DNA of 15,473 bases from an uncultured Opitutaceae bacterium (GTDB taxonomy: Bacteria > Verrucomicrobiota > Verrucomicrobiia > Opitutales > Opitutaceae), in contig CALFXL010000008.1 in NCBI GenBank assembly GCA_937958045.1, forward strand, positions 1 to 15,473, read 5' to 3'. The notes beneath the pieces were generated by a model, which searched no databases, was not told where the DNA came from, and saw nothing but the letters and a program-made list of their open reading frames with translations. Made by a program: the position numbers and the translations under genes. Shown piece by piece: positions 1 to 7,259 of this stretch (positions are counted from its first letter, which is position 1; the number at the start of each line of letters is the position of its first letter).

Positions 1-1029
1 CTCGGCTTCGCGCGAGAGTCCCGGACCAATCAACAACGCGTCAGCGCGCGAGATGCGTTCGCGCAACAGGTACGAGCCTTCCAGCGCGAGTCCGCCTTCC
101 GGAGTTTCCGGCCATCCCACCCACATCGCCTCAGGTACGTGCGCGGCATACGCGGCTGCGAGCGATTCCGGGACGAAAGCGGTGACCAGCCCGGCTCCTG
201 CTTTCAACGCAGCGAGCACGCTCATCATCACCGCGCCGGGATAACTGCGCGAACCGCCGATCACGAAGAGATGTCCATAATCGCGCTTGTCCGAACTCGG
301 CCGCCGCCAGCCTCGCAATGGTTCGAGAACGTCGGTGAGCAACACGCGTTCGCGCACATCGACATGCGACGATTTACCTGAAAAGAAACCGAGATCCAAG
401 TAACGTATCCGTCCGGCGAATACACCGCAGGCTTTATCCAGCAGTGGCGACTTCACGCTGCCGGTGGCGTAGGTGAAATCGGCCTGAAACGTCGCCCCTG
501 CCTCGCCGAGTCCGCTGGGAAGATCGATCGCGGCGCGCATGAGCACGGCGGCTTTGTTGGCGGCGGAAATGATCTTCGCCGCCGGCTGACCGACAGGCGG
601 GCGAAATTGGAACCCGAAAATGCCGTCCAGCGAAAGCGCGTAGCGGCCGGAAGGCGCGGGCACCGTTGCCCCGCGTTCGCGGGCGATATCCGACAAGCTT
701 CGCCAGGCCTGCAACGCCAGCGGACGCAGTGCGCGGATCCCGAATACGAAGATCACCTCGGCGCGAGCCGCGGGAAATTTCTCCAGAATCTCCGCGGCTG
801 CCAGCAGCGCATCGCCACCGTTGTGGCCTTTGCCGACAAGCACGAGCACCCGCCCGTCCGAGGGGAAGCCCCCGATTTCGCGATAATCGTCCAAGATCGC
901 TCGCGCGACGGCGGCGCCGGCGCGCGTCATCGCACTCCACTCTGCGGATTCATCACCGGCGAAAAGTTCCGTCTCCAGCGTCCGGGCTTCGGCGGGCGAA
1001 AGGATCGGATGCGAGGCGGGCATATTCAT
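1..1029 (-). CDS. nnr: Bifunctional NAD(P)HX epimerase / ADP(ATP)-dependent NAD(P)HX dehydratase, 3' end outside window
   Basis: Repairs hydrated NAD(P)H: the N-terminal YjeF_N domain epimerises NAD(P)HX and the C-terminal ribokinase-like domain dehydrates the S-form using ADP or ATP. The visible 343 residues are open to the left edge. Seen: the nucleotide-binding loop LVGKGHNGGDALL (about residues 64-76), LDGIFG (134-139) and AIDLPSGL (167-174) of the epimerase domain. The start of the dehydratase domain follows, with DYGHLFVIGGSRSYPGA (250-266), KAGAGLVT (276-283) and GPGLS (335-339). Roughly the last 150 residues, including the catalytic GTGD-type motif, are missing because of the window edge. 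Two in-frame ATGs lie 6 bp apart (1029 and 1023); neither has a ribosome binding site, so the exact start is undecided. It lies 28 bp after the preceding small membrane-protein gene and probably shares its transcript with acpS and pdxJ. Function is confident from both domains. Confidence 0.93.
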   Translation of the reverse strand, partial: MNMPASHPILSPAEARTLETELFAGDESAEWSAMTRAGAAVARAILDDYREIGGFPSDGRVLVLVGKGHNGGDALLAAAEILEKFPAARAEVIFVFGIRALRPLALQAWRSLSDIARERGATVPAPSGRYALSLDGIFGFQFRPPVGQPAAKIISAANKAAVLMRAAIDLPSGLGEAGATFQADFTYATGSVKSPLLDKACGVFAGRIRYLDLGFFSGKSSHVDVRERVLLTDVLEPLRGWRRPSSDKRDYGHLFVIGGSRSYPGAVMMSVLAALKAGAGLVTAFVPESLAAAYAAHVPEAMWVGWPETPEGGLALEGSYLLRERISRADALLIGPGLSREAE

Positions 1030-1057
1030 TTTTTGAATACAAATTGAGCGATGCCGA

Positions 1058-1582
1058 TCACTCTTCGAGGCGCGGCGGCGGCGGACGGAAAATCGGCGGA
1101 ATGGATTCCAAGCGACGCGCGCGGAGCGATTCGGTTTCGGTGAAAAGAATGAGTTCGCCCGCTTCGGCGCGGTTGGTGATGAGCGGACGTGTGAGACGCG
1201 TGAGCGGGCGATAATAATAATCGTCCCCGCTGCGCAGGACTTCGAGCGGCTCGGAGAATTTTTTCGCGGCGGGATTCCACATCACGATCTCGGAAATGTT
1301 GTTTTCCCAGACGGCGTTGTCGGAGAGCGCGCGAAAGATCGCATCCACTTCAGACAGGCTGAGGCGAGTCACCGGTTTGGCTGCGGCAGGCTCGGGCGAA
1401 GGCGCGACGGCGGCCGGTGGAGGCGCGGGTGGCGTCTCGCGCGCGCGGCGTTTGGCGAGCTCCTTGTCGACCACGTAGGCGAACAAACAGCCGAGCACGA
1501 AGCCCACCATGATCCACGACGGTGTTTTGGAAAGTTGTTCGCGAGAAACTGGCGGGCGATCGTCTTCGTCGGAGGGATGCAT
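1058..1582 (-). CDS. Hypothetical protein with one membrane anchor and proline-rich linker
   Basis: A 174-residue protein I do not recognise. It has an acidic, hydrophilic N-terminus, one hydrophobic segment (about residues 22-38, ending in LGCLFAYVV), then a basic stretch (KELAKRRAR). A Pro/Ala-rich linker (about 49-68) leads to a C-terminal domain of about 100 residues containing paired aromatic residues (DDYYYRPLTRL) and a Pro-rich tail. This looks like a membrane-tethered small domain; which side of the membrane it faces is uncertain. The start is ATG at 1582, 7 bp after the acpS stop. The upstream bases are pyrimidine-rich (TTTCCCC) with no Shine-Dalgarno motif. It lies between acpS and nnr, so co-transcription is likely, but no function can be inferred from that. 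The whole frame is open and the composition matches its neighbours, so it is very likely a real gene. Confidence 0.75.
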   Translation of the reverse strand: MHPSDEDDRPPVSREQLSKTPSWIMVGFVLGCLFAYVVDKELAKRRARETPPAPPPAAVAPSPEPAAAKPVTRLSLSEVDAIFRALSDNAVWENNISEIVMWNPAAKKFSEPLEVLRSGDDYYYRPLTRLTRPLITNRAEAGELILFTETESLRARRLESIPPIFRPPPPRLEE

Positions 1583-1589
1583 GGGGAAA

Positions 1590-1997
1590 TCAAGCGCGCA
1601 CCAATGCAGCGACCGCCATGGCCACTGTCTCGGTGTGGGAAAGCGTGAGGATTACGTGCGTGGCGCCGAACTCTTTCAACAACGCCTCGCCTTTTTCGTC
1701 GAGCCGCACGCGCGGATCGTGGCGCGGGCCGTGATAGACGGAGATGGATTTCCAATTGAGTTCACGACCGATGCCGGTGGTGAACGCTTTGGACACGGCT
1801 TCCTTCGCGGCGAAACGCGCGGCGAGATGTTTGTCGGGAAACTTCATCTGCGCGCAGTACGCGCGCTCCTCCTCGGTGAAAACGCGTTCGAGAAAGCGGT
1901 CGCCCTGGCGTTCGCGCACGCCGCGGATGCGATCGACATCGACGATGTCGGAGCCGAGTCCGACGAGAACGCCACCGGGAGGAATATCGAGTGTCAT
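1590..1997 (-). CDS. acpS: Holo-[acyl-carrier-protein] synthase (4'-phosphopantetheinyl transferase)
   Basis: Transfers the 4'-phosphopantetheine arm of coenzyme A to a serine of apo-ACP, activating it for fatty acid synthesis in the cytoplasm. The 135-residue protein shows the family signatures in order: GLGSDIVDVDRI (residues 13-24, with the Mg-binding Asp17), RFAAKEAVSKAF (61-72, with the second metal ligand Glu66), and LSHTE (119-123). Length is slightly above the usual 120-130 because about 11 residues precede the conserved core. ATG at 1997 is the only usable start, as no ATG, GTG or TTG follows before the core. No Shine-Dalgarno sequence is visible. It lies downstream of pdxJ, an arrangement known from E. 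coli and many other bacteria, and 7 bp upstream of the next gene. The 102-bp gap to pdxJ holds a hairpin repeat. Confidence 0.96.
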   Translation of the reverse strand: MTLDIPPGGVLVGLGSDIVDVDRIRGVRERQGDRFLERVFTEEERAYCAQMKFPDKHLAARFAAKEAVSKAFTTGIGRELNWKSISVYHGPRHDPRVRLDEKGEALLKEFGATHVILTLSHTETVAMAVAALVRA

Positions 1998-2020
1998 GCC
2001 AGAATCAGATCAACGTTTTG

Positions 2021-2090
2021 CACCGCAGAACACAGAGGTCGCAGAGTCCGGAAAGAGAAATGTACTCCGGGTTCTCTGCGTTTCTGGTTC
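2021..2090. repeat. Imperfect-palindrome intergenic repeat (CGCAGAG type)
   Basis: A hairpin-forming sequence fills the gap between pdxJ and acpS. CGCAGAG at 2040-2046 pairs with CTCTGCG at 2074-2080, and CCGGA at 2048-2052 pairs with TCCGG at 2066-2070, leaving a 13-nt loop. Outside these, ACC..AGAA (2022-2030) can pair with TTCTGGT (2082-2088). The wording CACAGAGGTCGCAGAG resembles a dispersed 'cacagag' type of intergenic repeat that I recall from several phyla, including Verrucomicrobiota. That resemblance is from memory. Only one copy is in this window. Confidence 0.5.
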
Positions 2091-2099
2091 AAATAAACC

Positions 2100-2843
2100 T
2101 CAGGCATTCATGCGCGCTTTCATTTCGCGCACGGCTTCTTCGATGCCGGTGAAGAGCGCGCGGCTGAGGATGCTGTGACCGATGTTGAGTTCGTGCAGAT
2201 GCGGGATCGTGCGCACTTCGGAGATGTTCACGTAGTTGATGCCATGGCCCGCATTGACGATGAGGCCGGCGGCGTGACCGAGCGTGGCGCCTTTGGTGAG
2301 ACGCTTAAACTCCGCTTCGCGCGCAGGCGTGTGATACGCGTTTGCATAAGCACCCGTGTGGAGCTCGATCCAGGGCGCATGCAATTTCGCCGCGAGCTCG
2401 ATCTGCGGTTCTTCGGGATCGATGAATAAACTCGTTTTGATGCCGGCGGCGTTCATGCGATCGATGCACGTCTTCACGCGATCGCGATTGCCAACGACAT
2501 CGAGGCCGCCCTCGGTCGTGATTTCTTCGCGGCTCTCGGGCACGAGGCACACGGAGTCGGGTTTCAACTGCAGCGCGAACTCGATCATCGCGGGCGTGCA
2601 GGCCATCTCGAGATTGAGGCGCGTGGCGATGGATTCGCGCAAGCGCCAGACATCGCGCTCCTGGATGTGACGACGATCCTCGCGCAGATGCACCGTGATG
2701 CCATCGGCGCCCGCGCGTTCGGACAAATGCGCGAGCGTGACCGGATCGGGTTCGATGGGACCGCCGACCGTCGCAGAAGCCTGACGGTAGCGGGCCTGAC
2801 GAAGCGTGGCGCAATGGTCGATGTTAACACCGAGGAGGATCAT
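2100..2843 (-). CDS. pdxJ: Pyridoxine 5'-phosphate synthase
   Basis: Condenses 1-deoxy-D-xylulose 5-phosphate with 3-amino-2-oxopropyl phosphate to give pyridoxine 5'-phosphate, the ring-closing step of DXP-dependent vitamin B6 synthesis. This is a TIM-barrel enzyme. Seen in the 247-residue protein: GVNIDHCATLRQAR (5-18), ITVHLREDRRHI (49-60, with catalytic His52), NLEM (77-80, with Glu79), TTEGGLDV (109-116), ELHTGAYA (160-167), VNAGHGINY (196-204, with His200) and ELNIGHSILSRA (218-229). His52, Glu79 and His200 correspond to E. coli His45, Glu72 and His193. The loop after CATLRQAR is several residues longer than in E. coli. I chose the ATG at 2843 because it begins the conserved MILLGVN strand. 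An upstream in-frame ATG at 2900 would add 19 unconserved residues. No Shine-Dalgarno motif precedes the start (GCGTTCC). It is divergent from the membrane protein gene at 3006. Confidence 0.97.
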   Translation of the reverse strand: MILLGVNIDHCATLRQARYRQASATVGGPIEPDPVTLAHLSERAGADGITVHLREDRRHIQERDVWRLRESIATRLNLEMACTPAMIEFALQLKPDSVCLVPESREEITTEGGLDVVGNRDRVKTCIDRMNAAGIKTSLFIDPEEPQIELAAKLHAPWIELHTGAYANAYHTPAREAEFKRLTKGATLGHAAGLIVNAGHGINYVNISEVRTIPHLHELNIGHSILSRALFTGIEEAVREMKARMNA

Positions 2844-3005
2844 GGAACGCACCGTAAGGGAAACCGCGCGGTGGGAAATGCAAAAGGTGGTCCGTGTCAC
2901 GCCCGCAATGCGCTATCGGGATGCGGCGTCGACAACCAATTGAACCCAAAAGGACGTCCGCTTTTTCCTTCCTGCGCGGCGGAGTTCCCGATTGAAACAG
3001 CGCGC

Positions 3006-3716
3006 ATGTCTGCGCCCGAGCCCAAACGCGAAAGCCTTCTCCTCAATCTCCTTTTCAACATCGCTGCGCCGACGTTGATCCTTACCAAACTCAGCGGGGA
3101 AACAACGCTCGGGCCCGTGTGGGGATTGATCGTCGCGCTGGTGTTTCCGCTGGGTTATTTTGTCTACGATTTCATTCAGCGCCGACAGGCGAACTTCATT
3201 TCGATCATCGGCTTCACAAGCGTGCTGCTGACCGGCGGGCTCGGCTTGATGAAGGTCGGGCCGATGGGATTCGCGATCAAGGAGGCCGGCGTGCCGCTGC
3301 TCATCGGTATCTTCGTGCTGATTTCACAGGGCACCAAACGTCCTCTCGTGAAGACGATCCTGCTCAACGATCAGGTTCTCGATCTGCCGCGCGTGAACGC
3401 AGCACTCGATCAACGCGGCAATCACGCGGGTTTCGAGCTGCTGTTGAAACGGGCCAACTATGCGCTGGCGGGATCGTTCGCGATCAGCGCGATCCTGAAC
3501 TTCGGACTCGCGCGTTACGTCCTGAAAAGCGAGCCGGGCACCGAAGCGTTTAATGCCGAATTGGGCAAAATGAACGCGCTGAGCTGGCCCGTGATTTCGC
3601 TGCCCACGATGGTGATTTTGATGGTGATCCTGTGGAAACTCATCGGCGGGATCGGCAAACTCACCGGACTCACGACCGAAGACATTTTCCGCACCAAAGA
3701 GCCGAAAAAATCGTAA
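3006..3716 (+). CDS. VC0807-family multi-pass membrane protein
   Basis: A 236-residue integral membrane protein. Hydrophobic segments fall at about residues 11-28, 36-55, 63-81, 88-106, 147-168 and 188-210. That suggests six transmembrane helices, with a polar loop of about 40 residues between the fourth and fifth. The pattern LLFNIAAPTLILTKL, a following YDF(I) and the overall layout match proteins annotated as VC0807 family, whose biochemical function is unknown to me; substrate transport is only a guess. ATG at 3006 begins just before the first helix. The open frame extends much further upstream but that part overlaps pdxJ antisense and is unconvincing. A GGAG lies about 20 nt upstream, too far to act as a normal ribosome binding site. 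The gene stands alone, divergent from pdxJ and convergent with gltA. Confidence 0.85.
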   Translation: MSAPEPKRESLLLNLLFNIAAPTLILTKLSGETTLGPVWGLIVALVFPLGYFVYDFIQRRQANFISIIGFTSVLLTGGLGLMKVGPMGFAIKEAGVPLLIGIFVLISQGTKRPLVKTILLNDQVLDLPRVNAALDQRGNHAGFELLLKRANYALAGSFAISAILNFGLARYVLKSEPGTEAFNAELGKMNALSWPVISLPTMVILMVILWKLIGGIGKLTGLTTEDIFRTKEPKKS

Positions 3717-3738
3717 GGCGGCGCCGCACTGTGGACGC

Positions 3739-3763
3739 AAAAAAAGGCGGGCCGAAGCCCGCC
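3739..3763 (-). terminator. Rho-independent terminator of gltA
   Basis: A perfect 7-bp GC stem (GGCGGGC at 3746-3752, GCCCGCC at 3757-3763) with a CGAA tetraloop. On the minus strand it is followed by seven T residues (A-run at 3739-3745 on the plus strand). It lies 38 bp past the gltA stop codon. On the plus strand the hairpin also follows the VC0807-type gene by about 30 bp but has no T-tail in that direction, so it is at best a weak terminator for that gene. Confidence 0.9.
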
Positions 3764-3801
3764 TCGAAAGCGTTGTGCGCGGTGCCTTTCGCGGGAAGCG
3801 A

Positions 3802-5091
3802 TCAACGATCCGCAGGATAGTCGCGGATGGTTTTGCCGGTGTAGATCTGACGCGGACGGTAGATCTTGAGCTTCGGGTTTTGCGCGACTTCGCGCCACTG
3901 CGCGATCCAGCCGGGCATGCGACCGATGGCGAACATCACCGTGAAGAGATTTTCCGGGATGCCGATCGCGCGCATGATGAGGCCGGAGTAGAAATCGACG
4001 TTCGGATAGAGTTTGCGCGAGATGAAGTAGTCGTCGTTGAGCGCGACTTCCTCGAGCTTCATGGCGATGTTGAGGAGCGGATCGTCTTTGATGCCGAGCG
4101 ATGCGAGCGCCTTGTAGAAGCTGGCTTTGATGATCTTCGCGCGCGGGTCGTAGTTTTTGTACACGCGATGGCCGAAGCCCATGAGGCGGCCGCCCTTGCC
4201 CGATTTCGCGGCTGCGATGAAACGCGTGCCGTCATCGCCGTCGGCGTGGATGTTTTTCAACATTTCCAACACCGCCATGTTGGCGCCGCCGTGGAGCGGC
4301 CCCCAGAGCGCGTTCACGCCCGCGGAGACCGAGGCGAAAAGATTGGCTCCGGCGGAAGCGACCATCTTCACGGTCGAGGTTGAGCAGTTCTGCTCGTGGT
4401 CGGCGTGGAGAAGGAGGAAAAGATTGAGCGCCTGCGCGACTTCCGGCGTCGCGACGTAATCGCTGTACGGCTCGGAGAACATGAGGTGCAGGAAGTTCTC
4501 GCAGTACGGCAGCGTGGGCTTCGGGTGGTTGAAGGGCTTGCCGTTGCTGACGCGGAAAATGTCGGCCGTGATCGTGCGGACCTTCGAGATGGCGATCGCC
4601 GCCGCTTCATCGAAGTGCTCGAGGTCGCGCTGGTGGTTGTTGCTGGCGAGGTGCGGGTAATAGGCGCCGAGCGCGTTGAGCGACGCCGAGAGCATCGCCA
4701 TCGGATGCGAATCGCGCGGGAAAGTCTGGATAAACCGGCGCATGCCTTCGCGCAGCGGAGCGTTGTCACCGAGGAGCTTCGAGAACGTGGCGCGCTGGTT
4801 TTTATCGGGTAATTCGCCATTCATCACGAGGTACGCGACTTCGACGAAGTCGGCCTTGCCCGCGAGTTGCTCGATCGGATAGCCGCGGTAACGCAGGACG
4901 CCGGCCTCGCCGTCGATGAAGGTGATCGCGCTCGTGCAGGAGCCCGTGTTGGCAAAGCCTTCGTCGTACGTGATGTAGCCGGTTTCCGCGCGCAACTTGC
5001 CAATATCGATCGCCGCTTCTCCCTCGGAGCCGACCAAGATCGGCAGCGAGACTTCCTTTTCGTCGACTTTCAGCAGGGCGGTTTTGGGCAT
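3802..5091 (-). CDS. gltA: Citrate synthase, hexameric Gram-negative type
   Basis: Condenses oxaloacetate and acetyl-CoA to citrate, the entry step of the TCA cycle. The 429-residue length and the N-terminal beta-strand domain match the E. coli type II enzyme (427 residues). All three catalytic residues are present: His267 in WGPLHGGAN, His308 in MGFGHRVYKNYDPRA, and Asp366 in NVDFYSG, equivalent to E. coli His264, His305 and Asp362. C-terminal PGWIAQW and RPRQIYTG are also typical. ATG at 5091 starts the conserved domain; an in-frame ATG at 5163 would add 24 residues that look like translated 5' leader. The bases before the start are pyrimidine-rich (TTCCCCCTT) with no Shine-Dalgarno motif. 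It is bounded by its own terminator downstream and by a terminator-like hairpin upstream, so it is probably a single-gene transcript. No clear promoter could be picked in the 110 bp upstream. Confidence 0.98.
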   Translation of the reverse strand: MPKTALLKVDEKEVSLPILVGSEGEAAIDIGKLRAETGYITYDEGFANTGSCTSAITFIDGEAGVLRYRGYPIEQLAGKADFVEVAYLVMNGELPDKNQRATFSKLLGDNAPLREGMRRFIQTFPRDSHPMAMLSASLNALGAYYPHLASNNHQRDLEHFDEAAAIAISKVRTITADIFRVSNGKPFNHPKPTLPYCENFLHLMFSEPYSDYVATPEVAQALNLFLLLHADHEQNCSTSTVKMVASAGANLFASVSAGVNALWGPLHGGANMAVLEMLKNIHADGDDGTRFIAAAKSGKGGRLMGFGHRVYKNYDPRAKIIKASFYKALASLGIKDDPLLNIAMKLEEVALNDDYFISRKLYPNVDFYSGLIMRAIGIPENLFTVMFAIGRMPGWIAQWREVAQNPKLKIYRPRQIYTGKTIRDYPADR

Positions 5092-5201
5092 AAGGGGGAA
5101 CAGAGCAAAAAATGCCTTCCTTGCAAAGCAAAGTTGCCCGATCTCGAACGGAACGAATGCCATCCGTTACGCCGCCTTCGCGCGACGCCAGGGATCACGT
5201 C

Positions 5202-5247
5202 AAAAACCGCGCAAGATCATGAATGCGTTTCATGCATCGGCGGTTTT
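5202..5247 (-). terminator. Probable terminator hairpin after hisH
   Basis: Outer arms AAAACCGC (5203-5210) and GCGGTTTT (5240-5247) are perfectly complementary. They enclose an inner 6-bp stem, CATGAA (5218-5223) with TTCATG (5229-5234). In the minus direction the structure ends in TTTTT and lies 18 bp past the hisH stop codon, as expected for an end-of-operon terminator. The large interior loop makes it less certain than the gltA terminator. It also separates the his gene run from gltA. Confidence 0.5.
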
Positions 5248-5265
5248 GCGAGAGCCGAAACAGCC

Positions 5266-5916
5266 TCAAGCGGTCAACGCGCCCGCCGCGACATCGGCGA
5301 AGTTTTTGTAGATCTGCAGGCCTTTCGCCTGGCTCTTTTCGGGGTGGAATTGCGTGGCGAAACATTGCCCGCGACCGACCGCCGCCGTGAACGCCCCGCC
5401 GTAGTCGCACTCGCCCAAAACGAGCGCCGGATCCTCCGGCACGCAGTGAAAACTGTGCACGAAATAAAACGCTTCGCCCGCGGGATTCAGCGCCGTCGCG
5501 AGCGGCGAGTCCGGCTGCGTGAAACGCACGGCATTCCAGCCCATGTGGGGAATCTTGAACTCGGGCGGACGGCGGAAGCGCACGACTCTTCCGGGAAAAA
5601 TGCCGAGGCCCTCGACCCCGCCATTTTCTTCGGAGGAATCGAAGAGCGCCTGCATGCCGAGGCACACGCCGAGGAAAGGACGTCCGTCGTTGATCCAGCC
5701 GCGTACGGTGTCGTCGAGTTTCGACGCGCGCAACGCCGCCACGCAGTCGCCGAGCGCACCGACGCCCGGCAGCATGAGTCCATCGATCTCGCAGCCGATC
5801 TCCGCCGGCGAATGAACGACAACAGGAGTAGCACCGACGGCTTCGAAGGCCTTGGTGACGCTGCGGAGATTGCAGATGCCGTTGTCGATGACGGCGATTT
5901 TGGCGGAGGAGGACAT
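5266..5916 (-). CDS. hisH: Imidazole glycerol phosphate synthase, glutaminase subunit
   Basis: Class I glutamine amidotransferase that hydrolyses glutamine and channels ammonia to HisF, yielding IGP and AICAR in histidine synthesis. The 216-residue protein has the complete catalytic triad: Cys85 in GVCLGMQALF, and His191 and Glu193 in ATQFHPEKSQ. Also seen are PGVGALGDC (50-58) and HMGWN (124-128). The N-terminal motif is IDNGICNLRSV (10-20), where most family members have DYGxGN; the Gly-to-Cys and Tyr-to-Asn changes are unusual. ATG at 5916 gives the standard start; an in-frame ATG at 5949 would add 11 unconserved residues. No Shine-Dalgarno motif is present (TTTCCGCAC before ATG). It is the last gene of the his run, 81 bp after the exported-protein gene. 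Its synthase partner hisF is not in this window. Confidence 0.97.
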   Translation of the reverse strand: MSSSAKIAVIDNGICNLRSVTKAFEAVGATPVVVHSPAEIGCEIDGLMLPGVGALGDCVAALRASKLDDTVRGWINDGRPFLGVCLGMQALFDSSEENGGVEGLGIFPGRVVRFRRPPEFKIPHMGWNAVRFTQPDSPLATALNPAGEAFYFVHSFHCVPEDPALVLGECDYGGAFTAAVGRGQCFATQFHPEKSQAKGLQIYKNFADVAAGALTA

Positions 5917-5997
5917 GTGCGGAAACGGAAGAAAGTTATCCGCGCACAACCGACATTTGGCAAGCGGTCGCTCACAAGGCGCTACATACGAAACGCA

Positions 5998-6666
5998 CTA
6001 GATCGTCGTTTCTGCAGCGTCTTCAGATTGCACAGATTGTCCCACAGATGTTTCCGCCGCCGGGTCGGGATTGTTTTTGAAAAACAATTGAAGGGCTTTC
6101 TCAAACGCGGCGCGGCTATGGTCACCACCAAACCCGTAATTCAGATGCGTGCCGTCGGAAGTCCACGCGCACAAAATCGCATGCTCTTCCTGCAAGGCAT
6201 CGAGCATCAGTGAACGTTCGTACGTGAGGTACCACCGCTTCTTTCCTCGAATAGCGAGCACCGCAAAAAGGGCTTCCGGCATGATCTCGGCCTTGGGGAA
6301 GGTGATAATACACATCCGCAAGCCATCGTCGGTTTCACGCCATTCCCCCGATAAACCATCTCCGGGCAACCGGTCAGACTCCTGCAGCACTTCGCCCAAA
6401 CTGGTCCACATTCCGCCAAGCACCCCGTCGGGATCTTCGCGCAATGCGAGGCAAAGGCTGTCGGTATCGCGGAAGAAAAATTGCGGCAGGATCCGATGCG
6501 CAAACAGGTAGTGGTGAGGTCTCCGCTCCACTTTTGGCCCCGTGTTTCCGACCGACTGCGACGCAGCAACGGGCGTGGTCGGCCCGGAAGTATTGGGCGT
6601 CGTGCACGCTGCCCACGTCAGCGCGCAAACCAGGGCAAACGTCAGTCGGCCCCAAGCGGAGATCAT
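5998..6666 (-). CDS. Exported protein of unknown function within the his cluster
   Basis: A 222-residue protein I do not recognise. The N-terminus (MISAWGRLTFALVCALTW, then AACTTPN) is a signal peptide. Cys21 could be lipidated, but the residue at -3 is Trp rather than the usual Leu, so the lipobox is imperfect. A Thr/Pro/Ser-rich linker (about 22-45) precedes a folded domain with an FFFRDTDSL stretch, an LSGEWRE segment and a long amphipathic C-terminal part (HSRAAFEKALQLFFKNN). The tail is acidic. Its ATG overlaps the hisB stop in ATGA (6663-6666), so translation is probably coupled to hisB. The upstream AAGGGG, about 5 nt before the ATG, is the only Shine-Dalgarno-like sequence seen at a start in this window. 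Nothing in it suggests a histidine-pathway enzyme. Confidence 0.8.
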   Translation of the reverse strand: MISAWGRLTFALVCALTWAACTTPNTSGPTTPVAASQSVGNTGPKVERRPHHYLFAHRILPQFFFRDTDSLCLALREDPDGVLGGMWTSLGEVLQESDRLPGDGLSGEWRETDDGLRMCIITFPKAEIMPEALFAVLAIRGKKRWYLTYERSLMLDALQEEHAILCAWTSDGTHLNYGFGGDHSRAAFEKALQLFFKNNPDPAAETSVGQSVQSEDAAETTI

Positions 6667-7259
6667 ATTTTCCCCTTGGTGCTCGGCAGTTGATCCGCGG
6701 CGCGGGGATCAATTTGCGTCGCAGTGTCGAGGGCGCGGGCGAGGCCTTTGAAGATCGCTTCGGCGACGTGGTGCGGCTCTTCGCCGTACTCGAGTTTCAC
6801 GTGCAGGTTGCAGCCGAGCGCATTGCTGAACGCGCGCGCAAACTCCTTCACGAGCACGATGTTGAAATCGCGCACAAACATCGTCGGCGCTTCGGCATCG
6901 TACACGAGATGCGGACGGCCGCCGATATCGACGACGACACGCGCGAGCGATTCGTCCATCGGGAGCAGGAAGAAGCCGTAGCGGCGGATGCCGAGTTTGT
7001 CGCCAAGCGCCTGTTTAAACGCTTCGCCGAGCACGATGCCGACGTCTTCGACGGTGTGGTGATAATCCACAGCCACATCGCCGATGCATTTCACGTCGAG
7101 GTCGAACAGGCCGTGTTTCGCAAAAAGCGTGAGCATGTGATCGAAGAACGGGACTCCCGTATCGATCGTGGACTTGCCCGCGCCGTCGATGGCGAGGGAG
7201 AGCGTGATGTCGGTTTCGGCGGTTTTCCGCGCGATTTTCGCTATGCGTGCTTGAGCCAT
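6663..7259 (-). CDS. hisB: Imidazoleglycerol-phosphate dehydratase (monofunctional)
   Basis: Mn-dependent dehydration of imidazole glycerol phosphate to imidazole acetol phosphate, the step after HisH/HisF. The 198-residue length shows it is the monofunctional form, without the histidinol-phosphatase domain fused in E. coli HisB. Both duplicated metal-binding motifs are visible: DYHHTVED (65-72) and EPHHVAEA (161-168). GVPFFDHML (35-43) and VDIGGRPHLVY (110-120) are also typical. The start is ATG at 7259, which lies inside the 3' end of hisC (19-bp overlap). A longer frame from 7493 exists but overlaps hisC antiparallel-frame sequence and is not conserved. The stop overlaps the ATG of the next gene. 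No ribosome binding site is visible, so initiation probably depends on translation of hisC. A separate histidinol-phosphate phosphatase must be encoded elsewhere. Confidence 0.97.
   Translation of the reverse strand: MAQARIAKIARKTAETDITLSLAIDGAGKSTIDTGVPFFDHMLTLFAKHGLFDLDVKCIGDVAVDYHHTVEDVGIVLGEAFKQALGDKLGIRRYGFFLLPMDESLARVVVDIGGRPHLVYDAEAPTMFVRDFNIVLVKEFARAFSNALGCNLHVKLEYGEEPHHVAEAIFKGLARALDTATQIDPRAADQLPSTKGKI

Noticed and set aside
4867..6213. Plus-strand open frame of 448 codons across gltA, hisH and the exported-protein gene
   Set aside because: It runs antisense to three genes, two of them with full catalytic motifs, and its Arg/Ala-rich product shows no domain.
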